DNA of 64,000 bases, taken from Bin5 sp965232575 (lineage in GTDB: Bacteria > Chloroflexota > Anaerolineae > Caldilineales > Caldilineaceae). The stretch spans positions 1,612,001 through 1,676,000 of the forward strand of contig CBDDPZ010000008.1 of the NCBI GenBank assembly GCA_965232575.1. Reading direction: 5' to 3'. Positions 47,096 through 55,804 of the stretch are shown here, in pieces; positions within the stretch are counted from its first letter, which is position 1; every line of letters begins with the position of its first letter. The translations under genes were made by a program, and so were the position numbers. The notes beneath the pieces are model-generated. The model had not been told where the DNA came from. It saw nothing but the letters and a program-made list of their open reading frames with translations, and did not search any database.

Positions 47096-47971
47096 TTGCT
47101 CTATCGAGCTCGATTCCCGGTTTTGTCGACAGGTGGTAGCATTCTGACAACCTTAGCGGAGCGTAAGCATTCCAAAAAATTTCAGGGGCAAGTGGCGATC
47201 ATCACCGGTGGAGGACGCGGCATCGGTGCCGCCGCTGGCAACCTGTTGGCATCAGCAGGCGCAGCCGTCGTACTCACCGCCCGCAGCGAAGACCAGATCG
47301 AGACAGTCGCTAGGCAGATTCGCCGCGCCGGGGCAAAGGCGATCGCTGTACCCTGCGATGTCACCAATCCCGATCAGATCGAAGAGGTCGTGGAAGCAGC
47401 CCTCACTCAGTTCGACCGGATCGATATCCTGGTTAATAACGCCGGCATCATCTGGCCGGTAGAGCAAGTATGTGAGGCCGACCCCGAGGAATGGGCTTAC
47501 AACATCCACTGCAATCTCGTTGGACCCTTTCAAATGGCCCGTAATGTGCTGCCCGTCATGATCGACCAGGGTTATGGCCGTATCCTCAATGTCACCAGCG
47601 GCGCGGCCGAAAATGTCTCGCCCGGTTGGAGCGCCTACTGCGCGGCTAAGGCCGGCCTCAACATGCTCACGCGCTGCCTGGCCGCCGAGCTGCAGGCCGA
47701 CGGCGCGGCCGGGATTACCGTCAACGCGCTCGCGCCCGGCATGGTGGATACGGAAATGCAGGCCGACATTCGCAGCATAGATACACACGACTCAAGCCTC
47801 GACTTCAGCCGTTTCCATGAAGCCCACCGGCAAGGCACGCTTCTCAGCCCCGAATCCTCCGCCCGTTTGATCTATTGGCTCGTCGGCCCGTGGGGCCGGG
47901 AGTTCTCCGGCGAAATTTTCTCCCGCGCCGACGCGCACTGGCTTGAAAAAGTAAAGCAAGACCTGGCTTAA
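47096..47971 (+). CDS. Short-chain dehydrogenase/reductase (SDR)
   Basis: A classical SDR: QVAIITGGGRGIGAAAGNLL gives the nucleotide loop TGxxxGIG, then NNAG in ILVNNAGIIW, the catalytic Ser in ILNVTSGAAEN, and YCAAKAG with Tyr and Lys. VNALAPGMVDTEMQ is the segment after the active site. No ATG is found before the Rossmann fold. The frame offers TTG codons at 47096 and a little downstream, and the true start is uncertain. It lies 36 bases before icd on the same strand and may be co-transcribed. Substrate unknown. Confidence 0.85.
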   Translation: MLYRARFPVLSTGGSILTTLAERKHSKKFQGQVAIITGGGRGIGAAAGNLLASAGAAVVLTARSEDQIETVARQIRRAGAKAIAVPCDVTNPDQIEEVVEAALTQFDRIDILVNNAGIIWPVEQVCEADPEEWAYNIHCNLVGPFQMARNVLPVMIDQGYGRILNVTSGAAENVSPGWSAYCAAKAGLNMLTRCLAAELQADGAAGITVNALAPGMVDTEMQADIRSIDTHDSSLDFSRFHEAHRQGTLLSPESSARLIYWLVGPWGREFSGEIFSRADAHWLEKVKQDLA

Positions 47972-48007
47972 ACATTCTTAACCACCCTATTTGGAGGCTT
48001 TGCACTG

Positions 48008-49273
48008 ATGGCATATGAGCGGATCGTCGTTCCCAGCGAAGGCAAAAGGATCGACATCGACCAGAATGGAGATCTACAGGTACCGGACAATCCCATCGTT
48101 TGTTTTATAGAAGGCGATGGCACAGGCCCGGACATCTGGACGGCCAGCCAGCCCGTGTTGGATGAAGCCGTGGCCAAGGCCTACGGCGGTCAGAAAAAGA
48201 TAGTTTGGATGGAGGTCTACGCCGGCGACAAAGCCAACGACGTCTATAATGAAATCGTCTGGTTGCCGCAGGAAACATTGGACGCCATCGATGAATATAT
48301 GGTGGCGCTCAAAGGCCCTCTGACGACCCCGGTAGGCGGTGGCATCCGCAGCATCAACGTCGCCCTGCGCCAGCGGCTCGACCTGTATGCCTGCGTGCGC
48401 CCAGTTCGTTACTTCAGCGGTGTCCCCAGTCCGGTAAAGCAGCCGGAGCTGGTTGACATGGTGATATTTCGCGAAAATACTGAGGACATCTACGCCGGGA
48501 TCGAGTTCGAGGACGGCACCGACGAAGCCGAGCGCTTCAAACGGATCTTCAGTGAGGCCTTCAGCGATAGTTATGCCAAGGTACGCTTTCCTGATACCGC
48601 CGGCTTCGGCATAAAGCCGGTAAGTCAGGAGGGTACGGACCGCCTCGTACGCGCCGCCATCCAATACGCGCTCGACAACGGGCGCGAGAGCGTGACCCTC
48701 GTGCATAAAGGCAATATCATGAAGTTTACCGAGGGCGCTTTCCGCAACTGGGGCTACCAGACCGCCGACCAGAGCTTCGGCGCACAACTCCTGGATGGCG
48801 GCCCCTGGCGTCAGTTGCCGGCCGCCGACGGCGGAGACATCATCATCAAGGATGTCATCGCCGATGCCATGCTGCAACAGATCCTCACGCGTCCGGCCGA
48901 ATATGACGTGCTGGCAACCCTCAATCTGAACGGTGACTATATCAGCGACGCCTTGGCGGCACAGGTTGGCGGCATTGGCATCGCGCCCGGAGCAAACATT
49001 AACTACGAGACCGGCCGCGCCATCTTCGAGGCCACCCACGGCACCGCCCCCAAATACACCGGCCAGGATAAGGTAAACCCTTCGTCGGTAATCCTGTCAG
49101 GCGAGATGATGCTTCGCCATCTCGGTTGGCACCGGGCCGCCGACCTGATTATTCAGGCGATGGAAGAAACCATCGGTCAAAAGAGGGTCACTTACGACTT
49201 TGAACGGCTGATGGAGAGCGCCACCTTGCTGAAGTGCAGTGAATTCGGCCAGGCGCTGATCGAAAATATGTAG
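48008..49273 (+). CDS. icd: Isocitrate dehydrogenase, NADP-type
   Basis: A 421-residue enzyme close in layout to the E. coli protein. Segments are VCFIEGDGTGPDIW, the substrate loop GGGIRSINVALRQRLDLYACVRPVRY (given by position, residues about 115-140), VIFRENTEDIYAGIEFE, HKGNIMKFTEGAFRNWGY and ATHGTAPKYTGQDKVNP. The last carries the Lys-Tyr pair of NADP-specific forms. The Ser that is phosphorylated in E. coli is present in GGGIRSIN. It makes 2-oxoglutarate in the TCA cycle. The ATG follows GGAGG. A hairpin follows the gene at 49311. sdh genes lie 2 kb downstream. Confidence 0.96.
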   Translation: MAYERIVVPSEGKRIDIDQNGDLQVPDNPIVCFIEGDGTGPDIWTASQPVLDEAVAKAYGGQKKIVWMEVYAGDKANDVYNEIVWLPQETLDAIDEYMVALKGPLTTPVGGGIRSINVALRQRLDLYACVRPVRYFSGVPSPVKQPELVDMVIFRENTEDIYAGIEFEDGTDEAERFKRIFSEAFSDSYAKVRFPDTAGFGIKPVSQEGTDRLVRAAIQYALDNGRESVTLVHKGNIMKFTEGAFRNWGYQTADQSFGAQLLDGGPWRQLPAADGGDIIIKDVIADAMLQQILTRPAEYDVLATLNLNGDYISDALAAQVGGIGIAPGANINYETGRAIFEATHGTAPKYTGQDKVNPSSVILSGEMMLRHLGWHRAADLIIQAMEETIGQKRVTYDFERLMESATLLKCSEFGQALIENM

Positions 49274-49310
49274 GATTGTATTTCCGCCACCCAGTTGCCC
49301 GGATCACTTT

Positions 49311-49333
49311 GGCCCGCGCACTTTGCGCGGGCC
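49311..49333 (+). terminator. Hairpin terminator after icd
   Basis: A 9-bp perfect GC-rich stem (GGCCCGCGC / GCGCGGGCC) with loop ACTTT lies 38 bases after the icd stop. It is followed by TGCCTGTTTCC rather than a clean T-run, so it may be inefficient. Confidence 0.65.
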
Positions 49334-49400
49334 TGCCTGTTTCCGTGTGTGCCTCCAGCAAGCGACGGAGGAGTTTTCTATATCCAGCTAAACCTTTTCA

Positions 49401-50990
49401 ATGGCAGAAACACGCTATAGGCGCTGCCCCGGCTGCGACCAATTTACCCCCGATTCAGAGGCGCTCTGCAGTCACTGCGGACGTTCCTTCGACTCTCCGC
49501 CTTCCAAAGGCACTGCGAAGAGATGGGGGATTCAGACCGCGATCTTGGGTGTACTGTTACTTCTGTTGGTGCTGTCTCTTATCTTTGAGGGCCGTCCCCG
49601 ATTCATCGATTCCCTTGCGACGGCAGTGGCGAACCCTCCCCTCACACCAACCTCATCCAGCGAGACCGCGGTTCGAGAGGTACTTCCCGACGTAGCCTCT
49701 AAGCCCACCCAGACGCCTATACCCGAACCGATTGTTCTTGTCGAGAGAAACATGAATGTTCGCGGGGGGCCTGGCACTTTCTATCCCATTGTCGGCGCGG
49801 CTAAACCCGGAGATCAGTTCCCCATCATTGGCCGTAATGAGACCAGCGACTGGTGGCGAATCTGGTACTATGGGACGCTGGCGTGGATCTATGCTCCCCT
49901 GGTAACGACGGCCAATACTGAAGACACTACAATCGCAGTCTTCATCCCTCCCAAGCTCACCTCGGCCCAGATTTTTCAGAAAGTTTCTCCGGCTATCGCT
50001 TACGTTCAGACCGGAGAGGCGAGCGGCAGTGGCGTCCTGTTCGAGGGGCGGTATGTCGTTACCAACCGCCACGTGGTCTATCCATTCGATACAGCGCGCG
50101 TCGTCTTTCCTAACGGAGCTGAGTTCGATGGTGTACACGTCAGGGGTTGGGACTTGGAGGCCGACCTGGCCGTACTCGGCCCAATCGACATCCCCACCGA
50201 GCCTCTGCCCCTGATCGACGGGGAGACCACGCCCATCGGCGCCGACATGTACCTCATAGGCTACCCGGCCGAGTTCGAATCTTTCCCGCAGCCGACGATC
50301 GTTAAGGGTATCCTGTCCCGTCTGCGCCAAGGTGAATCGGGTCGGATTACTTACTTCCAGACCGACGCTTCAATCGCCGGAGGACAAAGTGGGGGCGCGC
50401 TCGTGTCGGACACGGGTGCCGTAATCGGCATCAGCGGCTCCAGTATAGCCGACGGAAAGTTCGCACTTGTGGCTTCATCAGCCGACCTTCTGCCCCGCAT
50501 CAGGCAACTCATAGCTGGCGGCGGCGACCCCGTCCAGGGAGATCGCCGCCGGCGGGCAGCCGTCAACTACGATGGCGGCATCGATCTGCTCGGGTTTGCC
50601 CTGGAGCAAGGGGAGGACCGCCTTCCCACTCAAGAGACGATAAGTTTGAAGCAAGATCTTCCGCTCTGGGTGGGCATGCGATGGAGGACTGGCCCCGATC
50701 AGCAAGTCGATTTCGCGATTTCCCTCCGCATTTATGACGAGTCGGGAAACAGAGTTTTCCAACAAGATGAAGTCCTGACTGACGCTGAATCCAGGGCCAC
50801 GAGCCAGTGGCAGGAACAGGAGCCTGTCGACACCTGGTTTGAACTGGGTATCCCGGCCGACCTTCCGCCGGGCGTGTATGAGTTGCGCCTGATCGTTTAC
50901 AATATCGAGACCCTGACACCGACCGTTGAGATCGAAGTCTGGGAGCCGGATGTGCTTCTGGCGCGCATGCGTCGGGGCGAAAGTCAGTAG
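49401..50990 (+). CDS. Membrane-anchored trypsin-like protease with zinc ribbon and SH3 domain
   Basis: A 529-residue protein of mixed build. Residues 1-30 form a zinc ribbon (CPGCDQFTP, then CSHCG). One transmembrane helix follows (about 45-62, ILGVLLLLLVLSLIF), so the rest lies outside. A bacterial SH3 module (MNVRGGPGTFYPIVGAAKPG to WIYAPLV) lies at about 110-165. A trypsin-like domain (about 185-375) has His in VVTNRHVVYP, Asp in LEADLAVLGP and Ser in AGGQSGGALV. A C-terminal beta-sandwich of about 130 residues completes it. No PDZ domain is seen. It may sense or cleave envelope proteins. Confidence 0.87.
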   Translation: MAETRYRRCPGCDQFTPDSEALCSHCGRSFDSPPSKGTAKRWGIQTAILGVLLLLLVLSLIFEGRPRFIDSLATAVANPPLTPTSSSETAVREVLPDVASKPTQTPIPEPIVLVERNMNVRGGPGTFYPIVGAAKPGDQFPIIGRNETSDWWRIWYYGTLAWIYAPLVTTANTEDTTIAVFIPPKLTSAQIFQKVSPAIAYVQTGEASGSGVLFEGRYVVTNRHVVYPFDTARVVFPNGAEFDGVHVRGWDLEADLAVLGPIDIPTEPLPLIDGETTPIGADMYLIGYPAEFESFPQPTIVKGILSRLRQGESGRITYFQTDASIAGGQSGGALVSDTGAVIGISGSSIADGKFALVASSADLLPRIRQLIAGGGDPVQGDRRRRAAVNYDGGIDLLGFALEQGEDRLPTQETISLKQDLPLWVGMRWRTGPDQQVDFAISLRIYDESGNRVFQQDEVLTDAESRATSQWQEQEPVDTWFELGIPADLPPGVYELRLIVYNIETLTPTVEIEVWEPDVLLARMRRGESQ

Positions 50991-51226
50991 AAATTTGGAG
51001 TTGGCTCTTACAGGGCCGGCAAGAAAACTTTCAGGCCAATCTTTCTTGGAGATCGGCGCCAGACCGCTTCAGCAAGATCGTAACGACGAAAACGGGACAG
51101 CCCCGACCGATTCTCAGCACGCCCGCCCCATCATCCGACCCGTCCTCCCCAACATTTCTTCGATTCTCTGGGCCTGACCGTTTACAGGTCAGCGGTGTCC
51201 CAAAATCTATCTTTCTCCGGCCTGAA

Positions 51227-51255
51227 TTGACAGGATCACCGGTGATGATTATGAT
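51227..51255 (+). promoter_or_regulatory. Promoter of the sdhCDAB operon
   Basis: A perfect TTGACA (51227-51232) and TATGAT (51250-51255) are separated by 17 bases. The leader to sdhC is about 85 bases. The rest of 50991-51345 shows no gene. Confidence 0.8.
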
Positions 51256-51345
51256 TTGTCTATCGATTCGTTCTGTTTGGAACAAGGTGCCCTGAAACTA
51301 CCACCCATCTCAAATTCCCATGCCGCAAAAAGGAGTTCCCAGCCA

Positions 51346-51732
51346 ATGGCTGCCCTGGTAGCATCGATCTTCAGAGGCATTACCTACAGAGGAGCGGAGG
51401 GCCAGTGGGCTTGGATATTGCACCGGGCAAGCGGGCTCGGCATCGTCCTCTTCCTGTACATGCACATTGTCAGTATCTTCATTGCCGCAATTGGGCCGGG
51501 ACCGTATGAATGGGTCCATGCGGTCCTGTACACATCGCCGCCCGCCAAGGTCCTGGAAGTCCTTCTTCTTTTCGGAGTTCTTTACCACGCATTCAACGGC
51601 ATGCGGATAATTATCATCGACTTTTTCCCGGCGCTGGGGCGATATCAGCGGACGATCGTGCGGATCGAACTGGTGCTCGTCGTGATTGTGCTTGTGCCCG
51701 CTGCCATCATCACCCTGCGGGGCATCTTCTGA
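51346..51732 (+). CDS. sdhC: Succinate dehydrogenase cytochrome b subunit SdhC
   Basis: About 128 residues with three membrane helices. AWILHRASGLGIVLFLYMHIVSI (given by position, residues 22-44) carries the conserved His-Arg-x-Ser-Gly and a haem-side His. LLFGVLYHAFNGMRIIIID carries the second haem His. The ATG at 51346 follows AAGGAG at nine bases, and the 30 upstream codons are excluded. It anchors SdhA/SdhB and passes electrons to quinone. It starts the sdhCDAB operon, 10 bases before sdhD. Confidence 0.9.
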   Translation: MAALVASIFRGITYRGAEGQWAWILHRASGLGIVLFLYMHIVSIFIAAIGPGPYEWVHAVLYTSPPAKVLEVLLLFGVLYHAFNGMRIIIIDFFPALGRYQRTIVRIELVLVVIVLVPAAIITLRGIF

Positions 51733-51742
51733 GGAGTGAAAA

Positions 51743-52174
51743 ATGGCGATATCTTCGAGCCGACCGGTCCAAGGGAAAATCAACTACGGCGCACCCAATC
51801 ACGAACGCAGAATCTGGCTGTTCATGCGTCTTACCGGGCTGGTGATGTTTATCACAGTTGTTTTTCATCTTCTTTATATGCACATGGTCGTGGGCGTGGA
51901 AAATATCACTTTCGACAACATTGACGCACGCTGGTCCGGCCCGGCAGGCGTGTTCTGGCGCCTCTTCGACGCCTCCCTTCTATTCATCGGCATGGCCCAC
52001 GGCATGAACGGCGTCCGCTTCTCGATCAACGACTACGTGCACAATAAGATTCTCAATTTCCTGCTCACGGCGGCTGTCTACGGCCTCGGTCTTTTCTTGA
52101 TCCTGCTCGGTTCTCTTGCGATTGTTCTGGGCGCCGGCGGCTTGGGAAATCTGTTCCAGCGCTTGACAGGCTGA
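51743..52174 (+). CDS. sdhD: Succinate dehydrogenase membrane anchor SdhD
   Basis: A 143-residue protein with three hydrophobic helices. The segment IWLFMRLTGLVMFITVVFHLLYM starts helix 1 (residues about 24-46). LFIGMAHGMNGVRFSINDY has the His and Asn-Gly-x-Arg pattern typical of SdhD. It is a short subunit between sdhC and sdhA. A 75-base gap leads to sdhA. It belongs to the quinone-binding anchor of complex II. Confidence 0.88.
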   Translation: MAISSSRPVQGKINYGAPNHERRIWLFMRLTGLVMFITVVFHLLYMHMVVGVENITFDNIDARWSGPAGVFWRLFDASLLFIGMAHGMNGVRFSINDYVHNKILNFLLTAAVYGLGLFLILLGSLAIVLGAGGLGNLFQRLTG

Positions 52175-52249
52175 TGGCTTACTCTCGAGCGCGTCGCAAC
52201 ATGCGGGATTAGCGCCAAACGTTTCGTCGCTTCGCAACATGAGGACAAG

Positions 52250-53983
52250 ATGATCCATACGCATAAATATGAAACGGTCGTTGTTGGCGCCGGCGGCGCC
52301 GGTCTGATGGCAGCCCTCTACGCCAGCCAGGGCAGCGACACAGCCGTTCTGACCAAACTTTATCCCACGCGCAGCCATACCGGCACCGCGCAGGGAGGAA
52401 TCGGCGCCGCCCTCGGCAATCTCGAAGAAGACCGCGCCGAATGGCACACTTTTGACACGATTAAAGGCAGCGACTATCTCGCCGACCAGGACGCGGTCGA
52501 TATCATGTGCCAGGAGGCCGTAGACGTTATCTACGAACTGGAACACATGGGCCTGCCCTTCGACCGCACCGCCGAAGGCAAGATTGCCCAGCGGCCGTTC
52601 GGCGGCCATACCAGCAACTTCGGCGAAAAACCTGTACGCCGTGCCTGTCACGCCGCAGACCGCACAGGCCACATGATCCTGCAAACGCTCTATCAGCAGT
52701 GCATCGCCCACAACGTGCGCTTTTTCGATGAGTTCCACGTGCTTGACCTGCTGCTTTCCGCCGACGGGCAGGCCACCGGTGTCGTCGCCTACGAGATCGA
52801 CAGCGGCGACCTCCACGTCTTTCACGGCAAGGCTCTGGTTTTCGCCACCGGCGGTTTTGGCCGCATGTGGGAGATCACCAGCAACGCCCACAGCCTCACC
52901 GGTGACGGCCCTGCCATCGCTCTGCACAAAGGCATCCCCCTGGAAGATATGGAATTCTTCCAGTTTCACCCCACCGGCATCTACAAGATGGGCATCCTCA
53001 TTACCGAAGGCGTGCGCGGCGAGGGCGGCATCCTGCGAAACCGTGAAGGCGAACGCTTCATGGAACGCTACGCCCCCAACCTCAAAGACCTGGCAAGCCG
53101 CGACGTGGTCAGCCGGGCTATCTACCTCGAGGTCCGCGACAACAAAGGCATCGATGGCGGGCGCTACGTCCATCTCGACGCCACTCACCTCGGCCGTCAG
53201 GTCGTGGAGACGAAACTGGCCGACAGCGCCGAGTTCTGCAAGACCTACCTCGGCATCGACCCCGCGGTGGAGCCGATGCCTGTGCAGCCTACTGCTCACT
53301 ACGCTATGGGCGGCATTCCTACAAACGTCGACGGCGAAGTTCAGTTAAATGCCCAGGGCGACGTAGTGCCCGGTTTCTACGCCGCCGGCGAGGTCGCCTG
53401 TGTCAGCGTACACGGCGCCAACCGGCTCGGCACCAACAGCCTCGTCGATCTCGTCGTCTTCGGCAAACGGGCCGGCAAAGCCGCCGCCGCCTACTGTCAG
53501 CAAAACGACTGGGCCGAGTTGCCGTCAGAAACCTGGGAGCCGACTCAGGCCATGTTACAGAACATGCTGGGCAACGACGGCCAACACAATGTCGCTGATC
53601 TGCGCGCCGAAATGCAGGCGCTCATGATGGACAAAGTAGGTGTTTTCCGCACCGAAGAGGGCATACAGTCGGCCCTGAACCGCATTCGGGAACTGCAGGA
53701 ATCTGCTCAGGACATCACAGTCATGGACAAAGGCAAGCGCTTCAATACCGACATCCTTGAAGCCATCGAACTGCAAAATCTGCTTGACCTTGCCGAAGTG
53801 ACCGCAGCCAGCGCCCTCGCTCGCACGGAAAGCCGCGGGGCCCACAGCCGCGAAGATCACAAGGCCCGCGACGACGAGAACTGGCTTACCCACACCTACG
53901 CGTCAAAGGTGGATGGGAAGATCAGCTTGGACTACGCGCCGGTGAATATCACTATCCACCATCCCAAGGAGCGAACCTACTAA
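52250..53983 (+). CDS. sdhA: Succinate dehydrogenase flavoprotein subunit SdhA
   Basis: A 577-residue flavoprotein of normal length. The dinucleotide loop is VVVGAGGAGLMAALYAS. The FAD-binding His is in YPTRSHTGTAQGG, where FAD is covalently attached. HPTGIYKMGILITEGVRGEGG (in part, HPTGIYKMGILITEG) and QPTAHYAMGGIPTNVDGEV carry the dicarboxylate-binding and catalytic residues. It oxidises succinate to fumarate. The start ATG at 52250 follows GAGGACA. sdhB begins two bases after its stop. The MPVQPTAHY motif matches SdhA rather than aerobic-type FrdA, but direction cannot be fixed by sequence alone. Confidence 0.96.
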   Translation: MIHTHKYETVVVGAGGAGLMAALYASQGSDTAVLTKLYPTRSHTGTAQGGIGAALGNLEEDRAEWHTFDTIKGSDYLADQDAVDIMCQEAVDVIYELEHMGLPFDRTAEGKIAQRPFGGHTSNFGEKPVRRACHAADRTGHMILQTLYQQCIAHNVRFFDEFHVLDLLLSADGQATGVVAYEIDSGDLHVFHGKALVFATGGFGRMWEITSNAHSLTGDGPAIALHKGIPLEDMEFFQFHPTGIYKMGILITEGVRGEGGILRNREGERFMERYAPNLKDLASRDVVSRAIYLEVRDNKGIDGGRYVHLDATHLGRQVVETKLADSAEFCKTYLGIDPAVEPMPVQPTAHYAMGGIPTNVDGEVQLNAQGDVVPGFYAAGEVACVSVHGANRLGTNSLVDLVVFGKRAGKAAAAYCQQNDWAELPSETWEPTQAMLQNMLGNDGQHNVADLRAEMQALMMDKVGVFRTEEGIQSALNRIRELQESAQDITVMDKGKRFNTDILEAIELQNLLDLAEVTAASALARTESRGAHSREDHKARDDENWLTHTYASKVDGKISLDYAPVNITIHHPKERTY

Positions 53984-53984
53984 T

Positions 53985-54686
53985 ATGCGCATCAAAATGC
54001 GAATTCGCAGATTCAATCCGGAGGCCGATTCCAAGCCCTGGTGGGGAGAGTATTGGGTGGATGTGGAAGAGAGCGACCGCGTGCTGGATGCTCTGCATCA
54101 GGTGAAGTGGTACCAGGACGGCACCCTTACCCTGCGCCGCTCCTGCGCCCATGGCATCTGCGGCAGCGACGCAATGGTGATCAACGGCCGTAACGCACTG
54201 GCCTGTAAGGTGCTGATGCAGGATGTCGGCGACGTGTGCCAGGTCGAACCGCTGCGCTCGATGCCGCTGATCAAGGACCTAGTCGTGGACATGGAGCCCT
54301 TTTTCGCCAAGTACCGGGCCGTCCTCCCCTACCTGATCAACGACAACTTGCCCTCCTCAGGTGAGCGCTACCAGAGCCAAGAAGCTCGCGCACGCTACGA
54401 TGATACGACCAAATGCATTCTCTGCGCAGCCTGCACCACCTCCTGTCCCAGCTTCTGGGCCAACGAGGACTACATCGGCCCCGCCGCCATCGTCCAGGCC
54501 CACCGTTTCATCTTCGATGACCGCGACGCCGCCGCCGACCTGCGCCTACGCGTGCTCAACGATGCTGACGGCGTCTGGCGCTGCCGCACTGTCTTTAACT
54601 GTGTCCAGGCCTGCCCGCGTGAAATCGACGTAACGCGGGCTATCGGTGAAGTGAAGCTGGCTCTGATGAACGGCCTCGAAGACTGA
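53985..54686 (+). CDS. sdhB: Succinate dehydrogenase iron-sulfur subunit SdhB
   Basis: A 233-residue protein. The 2Fe-2S site is RRSCAHGICGSDAMVINGRN with a downstream Cys (LACKVL); the third ligand position is Asp, as in E. coli SdhB. The 4Fe-4S and 3Fe-4S sites are CILCAACTTSCP and NCVQACPREIDV. It links SdhA to the membrane anchor. It starts two bases after the sdhA stop and ends 41 bases from the converging kinase gene; no terminator hairpin is seen in that gap. Confidence 0.95.
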   Translation: MRIKMRIRRFNPEADSKPWWGEYWVDVEESDRVLDALHQVKWYQDGTLTLRRSCAHGICGSDAMVINGRNALACKVLMQDVGDVCQVEPLRSMPLIKDLVVDMEPFFAKYRAVLPYLINDNLPSSGERYQSQEARARYDDTTKCILCAACTTSCPSFWANEDYIGPAAIVQAHRFIFDDRDAAADLRLRVLNDADGVWRCRTVFNCVQACPREIDVTRAIGEVKLALMNGLED

Positions 54687-54727
54687 CCAAAGCGCTCTGT
54701 CGGTTCCGCCCCAGACTTGGCAGGCGC

Positions 54728-55639
54728 TTACTCCTGCCGCACCGTATCCTCCAGCCACGCTCTTAAACGCGTAGCCAGCCGCGGCTTGGGTTGCTCTGTT
54801 TCCACCTCTACGCCTCTCAACGCCATAGCAAACTCGGCTCCGCTTTCAAAGCGGTCCTCCGGCTTCTTGGACAGCGCCTTGAGTATGATCTGCTCAAGTT
54901 CGGGCGATACCCATCCCCATGCCGACGGTGGAGGAGGTGTCTGCGAGATATGCGCATCCAGGACCTCCTCCCTCGAACCGTAAAAGGGTCTGCGTCCTGA
55001 AACCATTAGATAAAGGACGATTCCCAGGCTGTACAGGTCCGAACGTTTGTCAGGCTCCTTTTTAGCGCGAATTTGTTCAGGCGCCAGAAAGGCCGGCGTA
55101 CCATAAATGCCCGGCGCATTGTCAGTCGGATTGTCGATATCGTAGACAGTGCCGAAGTCAAAGAGTACCGCCCGACCGCTTGGCCCCAGCAATACATTGG
55201 ACGTCTTGACGTCCCGGTGTACCTTGCCGGAATCGTGCAGATAATCGAGCGCTTCAGCTACCTGGCGGGCAATGTCGATGGCCGCAACTTCGCCTATCGA
55301 TTTTGCGCGCAGCAGAAACTCCTCCAAAGTCCCGCCCTCGACCAACTCCATGGCGATGAAGAGGCGGCCGTTTGCCTCGCCGGCCTCGTAGACCTGAAGA
55401 ATCCCCGGATGCCGCAACCGGGCAAGCGTTCGATACTCGATCTGAAAGCATGAGCGCATATGTGGCTGGCTCGCCGCCGCCGGATTGAGCACCTTGAAAG
55501 CTACTTGACGGCCGGTCAGGTCCTGCGCGCGGTACACAACGGCCGTCGCACCCTGGCCCAATGGCTCCAGTATCCGGTATCGACCCAGTTGTGATGATAT
55601 GGGGAGTAGATTGGGTCCTGCGCTCGCGCCGTAGGACAT
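54728..55639 (-). CDS. Soluble Hanks-type Ser/Thr protein kinase
   Basis: A 303-residue kinase with a complete catalytic domain and little else. The Gly loop is LGQGATAVVYRAQD. The Lys is in VAFKVLNP, the catalytic loop is KVHRDVKTSNVLL, the DFG is in LFDFGTVYD, the APE is in TPAFLAPEQI, and the final Arg is in KPEDRFESG. No transmembrane helix or PASTA repeats follow, so it is cytoplasmic. It is the only obvious signalling protein in the window. The targets are unknown. A promoter with TATAAT lies about 90 bases upstream. Confidence 0.93.
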   Translation of the reverse strand: MSYGASAGPNLLPISSQLGRYRILEPLGQGATAVVYRAQDLTGRQVAFKVLNPAAASQPHMRSCFQIEYRTLARLRHPGILQVYEAGEANGRLFIAMELVEGGTLEEFLLRAKSIGEVAAIDIARQVAEALDYLHDSGKVHRDVKTSNVLLGPSGRAVLFDFGTVYDIDNPTDNAPGIYGTPAFLAPEQIRAKKEPDKRSDLYSLGIVLYLMVSGRRPFYGSREEVLDAHISQTPPPPSAWGWVSPELEQIILKALSKKPEDRFESGAEFAMALRGVEVETEQPKPRLATRLRAWLEDTVRQE

Positions 55640-55727
55640 GACAGCTTCTTTGGTGGCAGGGGGTGGCGCAATCGGTGGTCGGCAAAAAGCGGCCTGCGGC
55701 CTCGCCTTTCACGCTTCACTATCTGGC

Positions 55728-55757
55728 ATTATAGCCGACTGAACAGAGGGTTGCCAA
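55728..55757 (-). promoter_or_regulatory. Promoter of the Ser/Thr kinase gene
   Basis: Minus-strand TTGGCA (55752-55757) and a perfect TATAAT (55728-55733) are 18 bases apart. A GC-rich imperfect hairpin followed by TTTTT (about 55685-55707) lies in the leader and could attenuate transcription. Confidence 0.65.
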
Positions 55758-55804
55758 TGAAGCCGGAGACGGTCGGGTCGGCCAACGCCCCACTGCCTCA
55801 AATC

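Noticed and set aside
51980..53299. 439-codon minus-strand frame
   Set aside because: It is antisense to sdhD/sdhA and follows from their codon use.
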